Shown here piece after piece: positions 26,541-34,956 of a stretch of 35,772 nucleotides of DNA (position 1 is the first letter of the stretch; each line of letters opens with the position of its first letter). This DNA comes from an uncultured Mycoplasmatota bacterium (GTDB taxonomy: Bacteria; Bacillota_I; Bacilli_A; RF39; UBA660). The DNA lies in contig UQRY01000020.1 in assembly GCA_900543675.1 (NCBI GenBank), forward strand, positions 1-35,772, written 5' to 3'. The notes under the pieces are model-generated. The model ran no database searches. It saw only the letters and a program-made list of their open reading frames with translations, and had not been told where the DNA came from. A program made the translations under genes and the position numbers.

Positions 26541-27881
26541 TTATTCGGCTACTTTTTTTAAAGCCTCTTGTAATTGATTATCTGTTTCATCACTTGGATT
26601 TTGATAATAATCGACATTCATTTCTACACGAAGTGTAGGTTCTACTCCTACTTCATTGATCCAATTTCCGTCTGGAGTTAACCACTTCTGAATCGTATAT
26701 TTTACTGTCGCCCCATTTTCCAATTGATAAGCACGTTGAACAGTACCTTTTCCATAAGAATTAACACCAACTACTTCCGCACCATAAGATTCTTTTAAGG
26801 AAGCAGCTAAAATTTCTGAAGCTGAAGCACTACTACTATTAATTAATACTGCGATAGGATAATCTCGTTTAGTTTTCGTTTCATCGTATACTTTTTCTAC
26901 AATTCCTTTTGTATCCAACTGATAAATGACTTTACCCTTTCCTAAGAATAAAGAAGCAATTTCAGTAACACAATCTAAATATCCTCCAGAATTACTTCGA
27001 ACATCGATAACTAAAGAATCGATACCATCCTTTTCTAAATCTTCTAATGCTTGTTCAAATTGTTGATAAGTATTTGCTGCAAAAATGCTGATATAAATAT
27101 AACCAACCTTCTTATCGTTCACATCAAAAACCGAAGAATCTACTGACTCAATTTCGATCGTTTCTCGTTCAATCGTAAACGTCTTTTCCTCATCATCTCT
27201 ACGTACAGTAATATTTACCGTAGAATCGCCACTCTTTTTAATCAAATTAGAAACTTCTGAAGAAGTCTTTCCTGTAACATCGGTATCATTTACACGAATA
27301 ATCACATCTCCAGCTTGTAAACCAGCTTTAGCAGCAGGACTACCCTCAAATGGATTAGAAACTACAACACTACCATCTTCTAACTGCATAATCTCCGTTC
27401 CAATTCCTACATATTTTCCTTCTACTTGTTCATTAAACTCTTCTGTTTCTTCTTCATCCATATAAACTGAGTATTTATCGCCAAGGTAATCAATCATCCC
27501 TTTAATACCAGCACTTAACATCTCGCCTTCGTCGATTTCCTCATAATAGTTTTCTTTAATATCTTCATAAGTATTCAAAAACTCTTGAAACTCATCAGAA
27601 ACAGTCGACGATTCTTGCTTAGTTGGTTTGGTCACAAATTGATTGACAAATCCTCCTAAAAAGCCACCAATAATAAGAGTAATGATCATAATGAGAATAA
27701 CTTCTAAATAATTAAAGCCTACTTTTTTCTCAACAATAATCTCTCTTACCGAAGAGTTCTGATCATCTTCTTCTCCTTTTTTATCCTCTGTATCTATCTC
27801 TTTATTTTCTATATCTACTTTTTCTATTTCGTCTTTATTTTTCTCTTTACGATGAAAGGTTTTTTTGTTTTTTTCCTCCAT
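26541..27881 (-). CDS. C-terminal processing peptidase (S41 family, CtpA/CtpB-like)
   Basis: A 446-residue membrane-anchored protease that cleaves proteins at their C-termini outside the cell. It has a highly charged cytosolic N-terminus (1-52), one membrane span (about 58-80), a PDZ domain (about 155-240, GIGTEIMQLEDG and GLQAGDVIIRVND) and an S41 catalytic domain with NSSSASASEI and SYGKGTVQ. By spacing to CtpB the nucleophile is S353, with K378 and Q382. All catalytic residues are present. SD AGAGGTG. It is transcribed singly, ending in a hairpin. The charged N-terminus is longer than usual for the family. Confidence 0.93.
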   Translation of the reverse strand: MEEKNKKTFHRKEKNKDEIEKVDIENKEIDTEDKKGEEDDQNSSVREIIVEKKVGFNYLEVILIMIITLIIGGFLGGFVNQFVTKPTKQESSTVSDEFQEFLNTYEDIKENYYEEIDEGEMLSAGIKGMIDYLGDKYSVYMDEEETEEFNEQVEGKYVGIGTEIMQLEDGSVVVSNPFEGSPAAKAGLQAGDVIIRVNDTDVTGKTSSEVSNLIKKSGDSTVNITVRRDDEEKTFTIERETIEIESVDSSVFDVNDKKVGYIYISIFAANTYQQFEQALEDLEKDGIDSLVIDVRSNSGGYLDCVTEIASLFLGKGKVIYQLDTKGIVEKVYDETKTKRDYPIAVLINSSSASASEILAASLKESYGAEVVGVNSYGKGTVQRAYQLENGATVKYTIQKWLTPDGNWINEVGVEPTLRVEMNVDYYQNPSDETDNQLQEALKKVAE

Positions 27882-27951
27882 AATACACCTCTTTATGCTT
27901 ATAATTCATTCTATCACAAAAACAAAGTAATTAGAATAAAAATTTTTCATC

Positions 27952-28848
27952 CTAAGAAACTGGACCTTCACCATCTAAGTTAATATCCTTAACATGTTTA
28001 GGTTTTCTTTTTTCGACTGGTAATGTTTCTACCCATTTTTTTCCATCCCATTTTTTCAAACAATTAGGTCCATACCACTCTTTCAATACTTTTTCAATAT
28101 TTCGATAAGAATAAAACATTCTTCCCTCAAAATTATATTTTTTGGCTGGATATACATCTTCCTTCAAAAAGACAGGTTCTTTTAAAAACTTCTCCCAAGG
28201 AACAGAAATCGGTTGAGAAACTAATTTACTATCCTCATGTCGTCTAGAATAACGGTTACTATACCAAACGACAAAGTTTTTAAGGGGAATAGGATTTATA
28301 TGAAGATTATCTAGTAAAACGATAAATGGCATCACTAATTTAATTACTGTACGATTCACTTCATCAATAAATTTATTTTCAGCAATATTATCATAGACAA
28401 TCGCATCGACAAAAACACCATCGCCTTGACGACAACGATTTTTAAGTAAAGTATTTACTTCTTCAATATAGGTACCCCGTTTTCTAATCTTCATCATTGG
28501 ACCTGAAATAGGATTATACCGTTTATCTAATTCATAGCAATCAAAATAGAATTCATCACTTAAATCTTCCTGTAAAGCCTGAATAAAACGATTCCAATCT
28601 TCTTTTTTAATCGCAATATCCATATCATCATCCCAAGGAATAAATCCTCCGTAATTACAGATACCTAAAGCACTACCAGCCATCAATAAATATTCAATAT
28701 GATGTTTTTCACATATTCGGTGTACCTCATCCATAATTTCCAATATTTCCATCTGTAAATCACGAACGGTAATTTTTTTCCCATTCGCTAACTCTTTTAA
28801 TACATAATCTTGACGTTCTTCAATATAACCTTTATTCTTTTTTTCCAT
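27952..28848 (-). CDS. LicD-family phosphotransferase
   Basis: A 298-residue cytoplasmic nucleotidyltransferase-fold protein of the LicD family, which transfers phosphocholine or similar groups onto cell-surface glycans. The signature GSALGICNYGGFIPWDDDMD is present with the DDDMD metal-binding acids, after an N-terminal helix containing LLMAG. The ATG at 28848 follows GAGGAG at 6 nt, which rules out the longer frame from 28878; even so it overlaps the end of the cation-efflux gene by 17 bp. No other choline genes (licA, licC) are visible, so the donor is unknown. Confidence 0.88.
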   Translation of the reverse strand: MEKKNKGYIEERQDYVLKELANGKKITVRDLQMEILEIMDEVHRICEKHHIEYLLMAGSALGICNYGGFIPWDDDMDIAIKKEDWNRFIQALQEDLSDEFYFDCYELDKRYNPISGPMMKIRKRGTYIEEVNTLLKNRCRQGDGVFVDAIVYDNIAENKFIDEVNRTVIKLVMPFIVLLDNLHINPIPLKNFVVWYSNRYSRRHEDSKLVSQPISVPWEKFLKEPVFLKEDVYPAKKYNFEGRMFYSYRNIEKVLKEWYGPNCLKKWDGKKWVETLPVEKRKPKHVKDINLDGEGPVS

Positions 28849-29770
28849 GTTTATCTCCTCTTTTTTGTTCTTCTTCATTCTTTTCTTCTTTCACCTGGTC
28901 GTTCTTAATCCTGACTGGCTCAATATGAATAATCACTTGTTGAATTTGTTCAAATTCTTGAACCAATAATTTTTCCCAACGATTTGCGATTTCATGACTA
29001 TCTGCAGTAGACATATTTCCATCAACCTCAATCGTCAAATATAAAATATATTTATAACCAGTTGAAATAGAATATATATCTTTAACATCGACCACATCGA
29101 CATCATTCTTAACCATATAAACGATCTTCTCCGTAATCTCAGGCTTCAAAGAAACATCCATTAAAATATGATAACTCTCCATAAATATTTGAATTCCCGT
29201 ATAAAAAATCCAAAGGGATATGCCAATACCTACAACACCATCTAAAAAAAAGACATTAAAATTACTCATGATAATGGAAAAAAGAGTACAACAAGTAATT
29301 ACTGCGTCATTACGATGATCTTTCATACTAGAGTAAATAAGCAAGCTTTTGTGTTTTCTATATACACTTTTTGTATACAAATAAAGGCCAAATTTTACCA
29401 AAATAGTCACAATACAAACTAGAACCAATACAGGAGAATAAATCAATTTTTCCTGATTCAAAATTGCAAATAAAGAGTCTAAAAAAAGTTTTAAGGATAA
29501 AGCAATCATCGATAAACTGATTAAAAAAGAAAAAATATATTCTGCTTTTCCATGACCAAAATTATGATCATCATCTCGGGGAACACTAGCTAATTTATTA
29601 CCAATCATCGTCATAAAAGAAGCAAAAATATCACTAGCACTATTTAACGCATCCGCAATCATGGATTGACTATTACTAATAAATCCAACTACCAATTTGA
29701 TCATCAATAAAAACAAGTTGAAAACAACGCCAAGGATACCCACTCTCTTTGTACTCTGATATCGATTCAT
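28832..29770 (-). CDS. Cation diffusion facilitator metal exporter
   Basis: A 312-residue CDF protein with six membrane spans (about 12-30, 36-55, 78-96, 112-130, 153-172, 177-195) and a C-terminal cytosolic metallochaperone-like domain. Site A acids lie in ADALNSASD (D40, D47) and in KDHRNDA of the fifth span. HNFGHGKAE (69-77) follows span 2 as in the family. It probably exports Zn2+, Mn2+ or Fe2+ in exchange for protons. The C-terminus ends in a long Glu/Lys tail that overlaps the LicD start. ATG at 29770 is used because AGGAG is 9 nt upstream; the ATG at 29779 would touch the SD. Confidence 0.9.
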   Translation of the reverse strand: MNRYQSTKRVGILGVVFNLFLLMIKLVVGFISNSQSMIADALNSASDIFASFMTMIGNKLASVPRDDDHNFGHGKAEYIFSFLISLSMIALSLKLFLDSLFAILNQEKLIYSPVLVLVCIVTILVKFGLYLYTKSVYRKHKSLLIYSSMKDHRNDAVITCCTLFSIIMSNFNVFFLDGVVGIGISLWIFYTGIQIFMESYHILMDVSLKPEITEKIVYMVKNDVDVVDVKDIYSISTGYKYILYLTIEVDGNMSTADSHEIANRWEKLLVQEFEQIQQVIIHIEPVRIKNDQVKEEKNEEEQKRGDKHGKKE

Positions 29771-29797
29771 CTGCTTCATCTCCTATTAATTATTTTT

Positions 29798-29803
29798 ATT
29801 GTA
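29798..29803 (-). promoter_or_regulatory. Possible -10 of the CDF/licD operon
   Basis: TACAAT on the minus strand, 28 bp before the ATG; no good -35. Confidence 0.4.
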
Positions 29804-29853
29804 CCAAATTTCCGACGAAAAGTCTTTTATTTTAAATCATATTTTTAAAGCAA

Positions 29854-29887
29854 AAATAGATACAACCCAAACAAGTTGTATCTATTT
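29854..29887 (-). terminator. Terminator of the alcohol dehydrogenase gene
   Basis: A perfect 13-bp stem AAATAGATACAAC/GTTGTATCTATTT with an 8-nt loop, about 37 bp past the stop. Confidence 0.85.
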
Positions 29888-29923
29888 CTTATATATAAAT
29901 TTACTACTATTATCTAAATAATA

Positions 29924-30949
29924 CTAACGATTAGGATCAACTAATATCTTAATAGAATCAGATTGACCTGAGGTTAATTCCTCAAAAGAAGCCTGAACTT
30001 GATCTAAACCAACTACTTTAGAAACGAACTTAGAAACATCGATTTGTTTATTGGCGATTAATTCTATACAAGTATGGAACTCTTCTTTTGTATACGCAAT
30101 AGCTCCTTTTACTGTCAACTCACTCATTACAGCAACTACAGTAGGAATTGTAACTGGTGCTAACGAAACCCCAACTAACACTACCGTACCACCTGGTTTA
30201 GCACTCATAAAACAACTAGTAACAGCAGCTGAATTTCCACTGCAATCGATAACTAAGTCAAAACCTTCACCTGTTTTAGCAAATACTTTTTCTAAAAATT
30301 TCTCATCTGTTGCATTCAACCATTCATCCGCTACGCCAAGTTGAACTGACTTTTCTCCACGAGCACGATTAGTTTCTGAAACCGCAACATAACTAGCTCC
30401 TTCTTTTTTCGCAAACATAGCGGAAACTAATCCAATAATTCCACCACCAACAACTAGTACTTTAGCGCCTACTTTAATATCCGCCAAATGAATTGCGTGT
30501 AACCCAACCGCTGTTGGCTCAACCATAGCCATTTCTTCATCCGTTACATTATCTGGTACTTTAAATACCATATCAGAACGAACGGAAAGCTTTGGCGCAA
30601 AAGCACCAGAATTCGTTAAAGATAAACCTGTAGCATAGGTCCAAGTTTCACGACAATATTGGGGATTACCCGTTAAACAAGCCGAGCAATGTCCACACGG
30701 AGAAATAGGTAAAGCAGTTACTCTGTCCCCTACTTTTAAATCTTCTCTAGCTCCTGGATCCGTAACTACTCCACAATATTCATGTCCCATAACTAAGCCA
30801 ACAGGCTGTCCTGATTCCCAATAATGAATGTCTGATCCACAAATACCCGCTTTCTTGACATCCACAACAACTGAACCATTTTCACTGACTGGTTCAGCTA
30901 TCTCCTTCACCACTAATTGTTTAGCTCCTTCAATAGCTACACATTTCAT
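29924..30949 (-). CDS. Zinc-dependent medium-chain alcohol/polyol dehydrogenase
   Basis: A 341-residue MDR-family NAD(P)-dependent dehydrogenase close to sorbitol/threonine dehydrogenases. Catalytic zinc ligands C37 (GICGSD), H56 and E57 (GHEYCG) plus E144; structural zinc C85, C88, C91 and C99 (CGHCSACLTGNPQYC); cofactor fold GGGIIG (168-173). All are intact. The ATG at 30949 follows AGGTG at 6-7 nt; the frame could begin nine bases earlier with a GTG. Substrate unknown: no sugar transporter or kinase is next to it. It is a single gene with an extended -10 promoter and a very strong terminator. Confidence 0.9.
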   Translation of the reverse strand: MKCVAIEGAKQLVVKEIAEPVSENGSVVVDVKKAGICGSDIHYWESGQPVGLVMGHEYCGVVTDPGAREDLKVGDRVTALPISPCGHCSACLTGNPQYCRETWTYATGLSLTNSGAFAPKLSVRSDMVFKVPDNVTDEEMAMVEPTAVGLHAIHLADIKVGAKVLVVGGGIIGLVSAMFAKKEGASYVAVSETNRARGEKSVQLGVADEWLNATDEKFLEKVFAKTGEGFDLVIDCSGNSAAVTSCFMSAKPGGTVVLVGVSLAPVTIPTVVAVMSELTVKGAIAYTKEEFHTCIELIANKQIDVSKFVSKVVGLDQVQASFEELTSGQSDSIKILVDPNR

Positions 30950-30972
30950 ATACAACACCTACTTTCATTTTC

Positions 30973-30981
30973 AGTATAACA
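30973..30981 (-). promoter_or_regulatory. Extended -10 promoter of the dehydrogenase gene
   Basis: TGTTATACT on the minus strand, 24 bp before the ATG. Confidence 0.5.
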
Positions 30982-31094
30982 GATAAAAAAAAGAAAAAAG
31001 AAAAATTATTTAATTTTATTCGCAAGTTGCCATAATTAGACAAAATAATCGATAATAATTCTTCTTTAATCATAAAAATATAAATTCAACTCTT

Positions 31095-31691
31095 TTAATA
31101 CGATTGAACACTAGAACCATCCCAAGAATGAAAAGCAGAAGGTAACGATAATCTTTTTACTCTACTTTCCTTTCTTTCTTCAGATACCCGTATATTTCTA
31201 ATATCATCTAAGGCAACCCGAAGATAATAAACCAATTCTTCATCCGTACAATCAGGATGATGTTCTTTTAATTTTGAAAATATCGCTCTAGCCAATAATT
31301 CATCACAATAAATATCTGAAGCATCTACACTTGTTTTTAACATTTTTCCATTTCCAGAATAACTATCTTCAATAACACGGCGCATAACCTTAGCAGTTTC
31401 ACTATAAGCTCCGTCAAGTACTGAATAATTAAGACCACATTTGATACAACTACAAGTCGGTTTATGTCTACCATCATCTTTTGTAGTAATCCAAATATGA
31501 TCACAGTTTTGATATTTCTCCTTTTCTACTAGAAGAGATAACTTAAATTGTTTTAAATCTAATTCTCTATCCTGTTCACATAATTTAAGATAACGTCGAA
31601 CTTCTTCATTTCCTTCTAAACATTTTATCGCATCTAAAACTTTTTCCCGTTCTTCAACAATTGATTGATAAACTTCTTTTAAAGACTCCAT
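31095..31691 (-). CDS. Hypothetical protein with zinc-ribbon-like segment
   Basis: A 198-residue protein, family not recognised. The first 55 residues are a charged helix. A central cysteine/histidine cluster, C63-x-H65 ... C80-x-C82-x2-C85 (DHIWITTKDD, CIKCGLNYS), looks like a metal-binding ribbon. The C-terminal half is helical (LARAIFSKLKEHHPDCTDEELVYYLRVALDDIR). No membrane span. It starts behind GAGGTGA. It is separated from its neighbours by 60-140 bp on each side, so it is probably monocistronic. Its role is unknown. Confidence 0.72.
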   Translation of the reverse strand: MESLKEVYQSIVEEREKVLDAIKCLEGNEEVRRYLKLCEQDRELDLKQFKLSLLVEKEKYQNCDHIWITTKDDGRHKPTCSCIKCGLNYSVLDGAYSETAKVMRRVIEDSYSGNGKMLKTSVDASDIYCDELLARAIFSKLKEHHPDCTDEELVYYLRVALDDIRNIRVSEERKESRVKRLSLPSAFHSWDGSSVQSY

Positions 31692-31761
31692 TAGTATTTC
31701 ACCTCACTATAAGTATAACATAGATTTTCTTAAAAATTTGAAATAGGATAAATAAAGATAC

Positions 31762-32547
31762 TTAAATAAATTTTTTAACCATTAATTTCTGATTATCTAC
31801 TAAATCTATCTCTTTATTTTGTAAGGGTAAATCAAAATAAGAAAGTAAAGCTTCTGGAATAATTTGTACAGGTAATCTTATTTCCTTTATCTTACTAAAC
31901 ATTTCTTGTACTCTTTTTTTCCCAATTTTACCTACCGCATCCTGCATCCCAGAAGGAGTTAAATCAGATTGTAAGAATAATTGTTCATATAAAAACTGAT
32001 CAGGAGTCTGAAATCCTAATTGAGCTGTACCTTGAGCTAAATGAATAGAAAAATAAGTCCATGCTTCTTTCAAATCAAGACGATAATATAGTCTTGTTGG
32101 TAAATTAAAAACTTGCCTATTTCTAAAATAAAAATCTATCAAATCATCAATATTTCCTTGATACTCTTCTACATCATAAAACAAAGAAAATACTTTACTA
32201 TCTTCTGTTTTTCTTTCCCCAAAGTTTTCTACAAAAAAATCTTCATCAAAGATAGTTTTAAATTGCTCTTCAGTAATACTCTTCTTATCTTTAATATCAA
32301 TAACTACATAATCCCAACTTTGTTTTTTCAAAATTAAAAATGTTTTTGACCGATATTCAACCAGCCGAATACTTTTTATAGAATCAAAGCAATCAAAATA
32401 CTCAATATTCTTCTCACATAAACCATTAAGTTCATGATACAAATCATAAATAAAAGATAATCTAGAAACAAAATCAATTGCTTTAATGCCTTTTTGTACT
32501 TCAAAATAACGTTCAAATAAGCAATTTCTTAACGCATCTTTTTCCAC
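31762..32547 (-). CDS. Hypothetical protein, 261 residues
   Basis: Not recognised. A soluble mixed alpha/beta protein with several short strands (TFLILKK, YVVIDI) and a Gln/Phe-rich helical middle (AWTYFSIHLAQGTAQLGF, TPDQFLYEQLFLQS). There is no signal peptide or membrane span. Two GTG codons are possible starts; the second, at 32547, lies 8 nt after AGGAG and is preferred. A TATAAT at 32569-32574 would give a very short leader. The preceding gene ends 40 bp upstream. The amino-acid make-up suggests a folded domain, but nothing indicates its activity. Confidence 0.68.
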   Translation of the reverse strand: MEKDALRNCLFERYFEVQKGIKAIDFVSRLSFIYDLYHELNGLCEKNIEYFDCFDSIKSIRLVEYRSKTFLILKKQSWDYVVIDIKDKKSITEEQFKTIFDEDFFVENFGERKTEDSKVFSLFYDVEEYQGNIDDLIDFYFRNRQVFNLPTRLYYRLDLKEAWTYFSIHLAQGTAQLGFQTPDQFLYEQLFLQSDLTPSGMQDAVGKIGKKRVQEMFSKIKEIRLPVQIIPEALLSYFDLPLQNKEIDLVDNQKLMVKKFI

Positions 32548-32568
32548 CGGACTCACTCCTTACAACAA

Positions 32569-32574
32569 ATTATA
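32569..32574 (-). promoter_or_regulatory. Possible -10 of the 261-residue gene
   Basis: TATAAT on the minus strand about 22 bp before the chosen GTG; weak -35. Confidence 0.4.
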
Positions 32575-32587
32575 TCCCTTTTAACAA

Positions 32588-32965
32588 TTAATTAAAAGCA
32601 ATTTCTACATCGATATTTTCATCAAGAATCGCAATTCCTAAAAAAATAAGTCCACTAAGTAAAACCAAAAAAGAGCCTAAAAAAGATGCTTTAGTCAAAT
32701 TTTTCTTTCTAAGAGAATCACATGGACCCAATTCTTGCATATCATCATAACTATCTTTCGTAAAAGAATAATAAATAACAACTAAAATAGAAAAAATTAA
32801 AATCATCAATTTTTGGTATTCTTTTCTACTTACTTCATCATCATAGAGTATCGCTTTCTTTTCTTTACTATTGGCATACCAACTTAATAATATAATTCCA
32901 ATATAAATAACCCAAATAAAATTTTCAGTTTTAATATCCTTTAATCTCTCTAACTTCTCATTCAT
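32588..32965 (-). CDS. Small three-span membrane protein
   Basis: A 125-residue protein with three predicted membrane helices (about 16-32, 50-68 and 92-113) joined by short charged loops (NSKEKKAILYDDEVSRKEYQ; DDMQELGPCDSLRKK). No family recognised. No good ribosome site precedes the ATG at 32965, so translation may be weak or start differently. It lies 31 bp upstream of the 261-residue gene's stop-to-start gap and could be cotranscribed with it. Confidence 0.65.
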   Translation of the reverse strand: MNEKLERLKDIKTENFIWVIYIGIILLSWYANSKEKKAILYDDEVSRKEYQKLMILIFSILVVIYYSFTKDSYDDMQELGPCDSLRKKNLTKASFLGSFLVLLSGLIFLGIAILDENIDVEIAFN

Positions 32966-33246
32966 ATTACATAATATTAAAATGTCCTATAGATTATCAA
33001 TAGGAATAATATATTTTATTTGTCTCGCTAGTAAATAAGAAAGAAATTTTATCCATACCACCTAAAAACTTCAGAAGAACACTTTAACCTATTAACATAA
33101 TTCAATCAATAGAGAATTAATCATTATCTTCAATACACAATCTTTCAAAATATTATGCACTTTTATTTATATTTTAGCCATTACTAACTATAAGTAATTT
33201 TAACAGTAATAGATTTAAGAGCAAAAGCTCTTTATTTTGCGTTATT
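32966..33246. other. Gene-free AT-rich spacer
   Basis: About 280 bp with no coding signal. Near 33221-33238 is a short hairpin AAGAGC/GCTCTT with loop AAAA just after the kinase-like gene; it has a T run only on the plus side, so its use as a terminator for the minus-strand gene is doubtful. Nothing else recognised. Confidence 0.4.
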
Positions 33247-33951
33247 CTATTTATTATTTTTAATATAATCTAATGGAGTTCTATACTTACATAGTTTTTT
33301 CGAAACACTGGAAGTTAAAGTATCCTCTTCTTTCGCAAACAATTCAGATACATCATCTTCATATCTGTAAGAATAGCTTTTACATTTCTCAAATAAGTCT
33401 ATAAATAGTTCCTGCAAACAGTACATATTATTTCTTTGAATATCATAATGACTATTATCTTTTGCTGATTTGCAACAATCTAAGTCAATTAAAATGATTT
33501 TATCTTTGTAAAAAACGGTATTTTCTCTTTTAAAATCTTTCATCCATATGCCTAACTCTGTAAAAGTGTGAGTTAACTCCTCTAATACCTGTAAATTATA
33601 TAATAAATATTCTGTAGATTCTTTCATTATATCAACAAAACTATCCTCTATATACAAATATTGATAAGCATCAACATCCAAATCTTGAATATGACTTATT
33701 AAATATTCTTTACTCCCTATTTTAGCACTATCATAATAAGGTTCTAATACTTTATTGGTATGAGGATGATCTAACTTTTTTAAAATACGAAAAAGTTCTA
33801 GATCCATTCTAACATTACTAGTAGAATATGGAAAATATTGTTTTAAATAACATCCATCTTCTAATAAGAAAATTCTTGAACTTTTCCCTTGGAATTTTTG
33901 CTCGCCTAGATTAAAATTTATTAATTCCCCTTGTGAATTATAATAATACAT
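33247..33951 (-). CDS. Minimal protein-kinase-like protein
   Basis: A 234-residue protein with the bare outline of a protein kinase/APH fold. QGKSSRIFLLEDGCYLKQY (21-39) fits the first strands with K37 as ATP-binding Lys. LELFRILKKL (51-60) fits the C helix with E52. WMKDFKRENTVF (136-147) fits the catalytic loop DxxxxN (D139, N144). ILIDLD (153-158) fits the metal-binding Asp. It lacks most of the C-lobe. Similar stripped-down kinases phosphorylate proteins or small molecules; here the target is unknown. Strong SD GGAGG at 7 nt. It lies alone in an AT-rich tract. Confidence 0.7.
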   Translation of the reverse strand: MYYYNSQGELINFNLGEQKFQGKSSRIFLLEDGCYLKQYFPYSTSNVRMDLELFRILKKLDHPHTNKVLEPYYDSAKIGSKEYLISHIQDLDVDAYQYLYIEDSFVDIMKESTEYLLYNLQVLEELTHTFTELGIWMKDFKRENTVFYKDKIILIDLDCCKSAKDNSHYDIQRNNMYCLQELFIDLFEKCKSYSYRYEDDVSELFAKEEDTLTSSVSKKLCKYRTPLDYIKNNK

Positions 33952-34121
33952 AAATCTTCCTCCAAAACGTCATTGAATAAGTTATTCCAATGTACCAACG
34001 TAATTTTGTGTTACTAGTTGACAATCTTATTTCTATATATTAAATCTCAAGCTATAAAAGTTTAAGTTGAGTATTAATCTGATGTGAGTCCATAATAATC
34101 TACCCCTCATAAATCCATCTT

Positions 34122-34592
34122 TTACTGTTTATTTGGGTTATCATTTAAATATGATCGTCCAAATCTTGTTAACTTTTTTTCTCTACCATTTTCTATATTG
34201 TTTTCAGGATTAATCAACTTTAATCCATTTTTATGAAAATCATCGAATGTTAGCGACAATAATGAATTTGCTCTTAAATCAAAATATAGGCCATCGACAT
34301 TGTACTGCATTGATGAAAATAAACCTTCTGCTAACCATAAATCTACTTCTGTATCACCATAGATAAATTTATATCCACCAAATCTATTTAATTTATAATC
34401 AATATTATAAGCTTTGAATACTTTTAGTACCCAATCTAAATGTTCTTTTCCTAAAACAATAAAATCCATATCTTTAGGCTTCTTTGCACAGATTAAACAT
34501 CTAATAGATCCACCTACTAAATAAATAGGCGCTAATTTAGCAATTGTATATGCTGGACAAAAATGATTATTGATATAATTTTCTAATCTCAT
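34122..34592 (-). CDS. Nucleotidyltransferase resembling the poly(A)-polymerase/CCA-adding head
   Basis: At least 156 residues. YLVGGSIRCLI (24-34), then KPKDMDFIV with the DxD metal pair, then VDLWLAEGL with a third acid: the head pattern of class II CCA/poly(A) polymerases, without the RNA-binding neck and body. It is too small for a CCA enzyme, so it may be a minimal nucleotidyltransferase acting on another substrate, such as a tRNA, protein or antibiotic. The first ATG (34592) has no ribosome site. The open frame continues upstream to an ACG at 34655 that is 5 nt from AAGGA, giving 21 more residues. The shared promoter module at 34699 drives it. Confidence 0.72.
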   Translation of the reverse strand: MRLENYINNHFCPAYTIAKLAPIYLVGGSIRCLICAKKPKDMDFIVLGKEHLDWVLKVFKAYNIDYKLNRFGGYKFIYGDTEVDLWLAEGLFSSMQYNVDGLYFDLRANSLLSLTFDDFHKNGLKLINPENNIENGREKKLTRFGRSYLNDNPNKQ

Positions 34593-34698
34593 TGCTAAAC
34601 TTAAATCATATGTAAATTCATCTAAACATTCATTATATTTAATATCTATATTCGTTTAATTCCTTCTTTTTTATAGTAAATATATAAATTTTATAGGT

Positions 34699-34757
34699 AT
34701 TATACCATACTATTTTGTTTTATCCCCTAAGTATTTTGACACAAGCAACAAAATTAC
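34699..34757 (-). promoter_or_regulatory. Promoter module A (core + 27 nt + extended -10)
   Basis: Minus strand: GTAATTTT, then the core CTTGTGTCAAAATA, then 27 nt (starting CTTAGG), then TGGTATAAT (34707-34699). The 59-bp block has the same length as module B, and its first 32 bp are 28/32 identical. There is no -35 consensus at the proper place, so the core probably binds an activator or another sigma. The nucleotidyltransferase gene lies downstream. Confidence 0.65.
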
Positions 34758-34778
34758 CAGTAATAGATATTATATACA

Positions 34779-34807
34779 AAATAAAAATCAGTCATATTTC
34801 AGACTGA
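34779..34807 (-). terminator. Terminator of the 34957 gene
   Basis: Stem TCAGTC/GACTGA (34788-34807) with an 8-nt loop followed on the minus strand by TTTTTATTTT. It lies 150 bp past the stop. Confidence 0.6.
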
Positions 34808-34956
34808 ATGTATAAAAAGGTCGAACAATTCAAGCGCATTTTCCTATCATGCTGCTGAAAAAATTATCTACAACTTTTCACAAAGGAATTGATATTTCCA
34901 CTATAATATTTTGAACAAACAAAGAAAAAGGTGAAAATAATTTTATATTCCCATCT

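Larger units (their letters stand above)
34656..34956. other. Intergenic region with promoter module and terminator
   Basis: About 300 bp. It holds the promoter module A (34699-34757) for the nucleotidyltransferase gene and the hairpin terminator (34779-34807) of the gene at 34957. Between 34810 and 34956 nothing coding is seen; a plus-strand TATAAT near 34900 has no gene downstream. Confidence 0.55.

Noticed and set aside
33221..33238. Hairpin AAGAGC/GCTCTT as terminator of the kinase-like gene
   Set aside because: The T run lies on the plus side only, so it does not qualify as a minus-strand intrinsic terminator.
34895..34920. A further copy of the promoter core near 34905-34918 (TTGTTCAAAATA)
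   Set aside because: 27 nt downstream the sequence reads GAAAAG, not a -10, so the fixed geometry is missing.
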